Source: Bombella pluederhausensis (lineage in GTDB: Bacteria; Pseudomonadota; Alphaproteobacteria; Acetobacterales; Acetobacteraceae). Taken from it: a DNA stretch of 64,000 bases. Below are positions 61,247 to 64,000 of this stretch, in pieces. The stretch's first letter is position 1; each line of letters starts with the position of its first letter. The notes beneath the pieces are model-generated. The model was given only the letters and a program-made list of their open reading frames with translations, had not been told where the DNA came from and did no database searches. The position numbers and the translations under genes were made by a program. Location: positions 117,185 to 181,184 of the forward strand of contig NZ_JANIDY010000004.1 in NCBI RefSeq assembly GCF_026385525.1, in the 5' to 3' direction.

Positions 61247-63754
61247 TTAAAGCGAAGAACAGAAAAACAGGCCTCTGTCCTTCTTATAACATAGACCCTC
61301 ACAGATTTCTCCTCCCGGGTCTTCAACGGGACAAAGTATCACATCACGTTGTTTCCATTTTGGCCACTCTTTTTTTACATCCCTTATTTCTGGACTGTCC
61401 TGATCGGGTAGATCTAGCTTTGCCAATTTTGAATGACGTACTGAAACTTCTGAGAGTGCCCATAATGATGGCATATCCTGACCGTGATCCTCGGAAGATG
61501 CCCACGGAATCAATCCGTTCTCTGTCCGGCGGGCCAGTGCCAAAATCGTGGTGACATCGCCCAGCCTCGTGGGATAGATCACATCATCTGCACCATTCCC
61601 TGCATCTCGATAACTCGCTTCAATATCCACAATATTCTGGCCAGCTAGCGCCCTCGCTGCCATGTTCTTTCCCTGACCTGTCGCCTCTGCTTCATCCAAT
61701 ACTGACGGCAAAGATTCGGCACCTTCGCCATGTACTGCTTCAATGAGGTCTCGCAGGCCCTCTGGCGCATTAATCTGCCCCCTTTTGAACAAGACAGAAG
61801 CGGTACGCCATGTATCAGGCAATGCGTAAACACCTGCCCCTTTATGCAATACATTCCGCAACCAGTGATCATCCTGCACATCAGTGGGATCAGGCGACAG
61901 CACTTTCAAAATGGGGGCAGGAACAGGACGCTCCGTAGCAGGACGTAAATCCATATGCCGCCAGAGACGTCCCACACGCTGAATCAGAGAACCAATTGGC
62001 GCAAGGTCGGAGACCATAACATCAAAATCCAGGTCCAACGATGCTTCAACAATCTGGGTTGAGACAAGAACGAAGCCTGCACGGTTCTTTCCCTTCCTTC
62101 CCACACGCTCCAGCACCTCATTTTCAAGCTTCTTTCGGTCACAAAGAGCGAAACGGGCATGTAGAAGGTGAGTTTCCACACCTTCCGCCCTGAGGGCTTC
62201 TACAGCGGCAATAGCATCGTCCACAGCATTGCGAACCCACACACAGGCTGCGCCTGCCCGAGCTCCTTGCACCAAATACTGAACAGCCTCCTCCGTGGAG
62301 ATCATTCGCTCTACCTTTACGCTACCCTTTACAGGGCGATCATCAACAGCAAACTCCGTAATGGCGTCTCCACCTGCCACTGTTATGGCAGGATAAGCAG
62401 ATGATTCGGAGACTCCACCATATGTAGCCAGTAATCTGGATCGCCATGCCAGAGGGAGGGTCGCCGTCAATAGAATGGCCGAGCCTCCCATAGCCCGATG
62501 CATTTTCAGCAGATTAATCAGTTCTTCTGCAATGTAAGGCTCACCCATTTCGTGAACCTCATCCACCACCAATATTTTTGAGGAAAGGCCATAATGCCGC
62601 AATGTCTGAAACCGTACGGGCAAGACAGAAAGCAAGGCCTGATCGATTGTTCCCACCCCAACATCTGCTAGCAGTGCCCGCCGATTATCTGTTGCAAGCC
62701 ACTCCGAACTCGTCACATCATCAGCATCACCACTTTTGCCCGTATTGCTGCCTGCCGTAACCATATCTCTAAACGGAACAGATAATCCTGCGCGCCCATG
62801 AGCAAGAGTAACTGAAGGTTTTTCAAACATTTTACCCACAGCCTGCGAGGCACGGTTAAACATGGCATCGGCTGTAGCCATTGTCGGCAAAGCAAAAAAC
62901 ATACCTCGTCCCTTACCTGCCAAAGCCATGCGTTGCGCCAGAAGTAACGCCGCCTCCGTCTTGCCTGCACCAGTTTCTGCCTCCAGCACAACGAGGGTTG
63001 GGCCCTCTGGCAATGATATAGCCTCACATGCGGTCTGTAATGGCCTTAATGCAAAATCAAACAGCCTACGGCTACAGGCCCCTGCACCACTCAACCCTGC
63101 TTCACAAACTGCTTGCCGAGCAATGAGACGTGTTTTTTCCAGATATTCAGCTGGATTACAGTCCAACTTCCTAGGTTTAAACCATTTTGTATTAGAGCCT
63201 ACCCAATCTGCTGCTGTACAAAATCCCGGAAGCCACCATGAAAACTTCCGAGCAGTTTCCTCATCTAAAGAGGCTAAAGAAGCCTCTGGCCAGAATTCCT
63301 TTAAAATACTTAAAAAACGTCTAGCTGCTTCCTGCCCTTCCCCGATTGCCTGAAGACACTTGTAACGACCACGTCGTTGCAACGGCGTATCTGGAGGACG
63401 TCCATGGTGCCCTGCTGTTGCAGCATAAAGAATCCGACGCACCTCGGCCGTTCCACCGAACCAAGCTGCCAACATCTCATCTGCTTCAAGCAAAAGGATT
63501 TCTGTTAATTTCCAATGCGGATAATCTTGAGCAATTCCCTCTCGCAACATCCTGCGAAAGCTTTCACTGAACTTTCCTAAATCATGAAGACCCACCAAAG
63601 CAATAAAAGCCTGTTTTAAATCAGACTTCCACGGAAAATAAGTAATCAATTCTTCTGCTACTGCAGCAACATCAAGCATATGATAAATTGCAGGATGCTC
63701 AATCGTCTCGGGAGGATGAGCACTTTTAGCCGGCCAATCTAACCATTCTTTCAT
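61247..63754 (-). CDS. cas3: CRISPR-associated helicase/nuclease Cas3
   Basis: A protein of 835 residues from the ATG at 63754 (MKEWLDWPAKS), preceded by AGGA; the frame is open to a GTG at 63850, which would give 867 residues but lacks a ribosome-binding site. The HD nuclease domain has YHMLDVAAVAEEL and LVGLHDLGKFS. The helicase has EAETGAGKTEAA (Walker A), VVDEVHEMG (DEVH), LTATLP, and STQIVEASLDLDFDVM with QRVGRLWRH. Cas3 is recruited by Cascade to unwind and degrade invader DNA. It heads the minus-strand cas operon. Confidence 0.95.
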   Translation of the reverse strand: MKEWLDWPAKSAHPPETIEHPAIYHMLDVAAVAEELITYFPWKSDLKQAFIALVGLHDLGKFSESFRRMLREGIAQDYPHWKLTEILLLEADEMLAAWFGGTAEVRRILYAATAGHHGRPPDTPLQRRGRYKCLQAIGEGQEAARRFLSILKEFWPEASLASLDEETARKFSWWLPGFCTAADWVGSNTKWFKPRKLDCNPAEYLEKTRLIARQAVCEAGLSGAGACSRRLFDFALRPLQTACEAISLPEGPTLVVLEAETGAGKTEAALLLAQRMALAGKGRGMFFALPTMATADAMFNRASQAVGKMFEKPSVTLAHGRAGLSVPFRDMVTAGSNTGKSGDADDVTSSEWLATDNRRALLADVGVGTIDQALLSVLPVRFQTLRHYGLSSKILVVDEVHEMGEPYIAEELINLLKMHRAMGGSAILLTATLPLAWRSRLLATYGGVSESSAYPAITVAGGDAITEFAVDDRPVKGSVKVERMISTEEAVQYLVQGARAGAACVWVRNAVDDAIAAVEALRAEGVETHLLHARFALCDRKKLENEVLERVGRKGKNRAGFVLVSTQIVEASLDLDFDVMVSDLAPIGSLIQRVGRLWRHMDLRPATERPVPAPILKVLSPDPTDVQDDHWLRNVLHKGAGVYALPDTWRTASVLFKRGQINAPEGLRDLIEAVHGEGAESLPSVLDEAEATGQGKNMAARALAGQNIVDIEASYRDAGNGADDVIYPTRLGDVTTILALARRTENGLIPWASSEDHGQDMPSLWALSEVSVRHSKLAKLDLPDQDSPEIRDVKKEWPKWKQRDVILCPVEDPGGEICEGLCYKKDRGLFFCSSL

Positions 63755-64000
63755 GACATCCTGTCTCCCAATAACAGAAACTTCAACAGGTGTCAGTCTA
63801 GCTGTCGACTTAATCTTTTCAAAATATATTTCCGAGGATTGTCGTTTCACTTTATCGTAATTAGGAGTGTTTTTGTAGTATTATTATGTCTATCGCCCAA
63901 TTTTTTAGGCATGCCTCCCCATTTTTGGGACAGGGAGTGCGTACGTGGGGCACTTCAGGTGTCTGGACTATTGGGAGTATTTAGATTTTTATGTGGGGAG
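63755..64000. other. Region upstream of cas3 to the window end
   Basis: No gene is visible. The segment holds a 10-base palindrome AGGCATGCCT (about 63907-63916) in AT-rich sequence and must contain the cas operon promoter, but I cannot place it with confidence. Confidence 0.4.

Overview
The window looks like a chromosomal segment of an alphaproteobacterium, most likely an acetic acid bacterium (Acetobacteraceae, possibly an insect- or bee-associated genus). That placement rests on GC-rich coding sequence, the class I aminotransferase-hom-glpX-recJ gene order, a large Hint-domain protein, the cysG-DUF2849-cysI-DUF934 operon and DUF-type alphaproteobacterial partners. The genus is a recollection of gene content and is not proved by the sequence.

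Layout. Positions 1-8.4 kb hold core genes: the end of a PabC-like class IV aminotransferase, oligopeptidase B, a small exported protein, rpmJ, a TPR protein, priA, xerC and an exported two-domain aspartic protease. Positions 8.5-13.9 kb hold tRNA-Asp(GTC), the preQ0 operon queE-queC-queD, and a convergent operon dsbA-like/folP/folBK/folE. Together with folE the window encodes every step from GTP to preQ0. Positions 14-25.6 kb hold a diverged gamma-glutamyltranspeptidase-like lipoprotein, recA, a ferritin-like protein, clpP, an OmpA-like lipoprotein, the aminotransferase-hom-glpX-recJ block and tRNA-Glu(TTC).

Directly after tRNA-Glu comes an AT-rich insertion (25.6-30.2 kb). It encodes two amino-type DNA methyltransferases, a controller (C) protein with a candidate palindromic operator, and an HNH-type nuclease. 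It reads as a restriction-modification island for an asymmetric target. Positions 30.2-39 kb hold a Hint autoprocessing protein with a coupled small gene, the argP/argO lysine-arginine export pair, and a 1302-residue autotransporter.

Positions 39-51 kb are centred on sulfur: a cysteine-free Rrf2 regulator beside cysK with an inverted repeat over the cysK promoter, an SDR with an FNR-type box, a TauD-like dioxygenase followed by an APC permease and a TonB receptor, and the siroheme/sulfite reductase operon. Positions 51-64 kb are a complete type I-E CRISPR-Cas locus, all on the minus strand (cas3, cse1, cse2, cas7, cas5, cas6e, cas1, cas2, leader, 46-repeat array), with an RtcB RNA ligase gene immediately downstream of the array in the same direction.

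The most striking observation is inside the array. Three spacers (54046, 55022, 55266) are versions of one sequence that differ at seven positions, all at third codon positions of one minus-strand frame and all silent (common peptide IDGVFHSTVA). A second pair (54778, 55083) behaves almost the same way (VF[Q/T]DFIG[K/R]VD). The locus appears to have sampled the same two protein-coding sites repeatedly from diverging relatives of one invader. Leader-proximal (newer) spacers are also much less GC-rich than the older ones.
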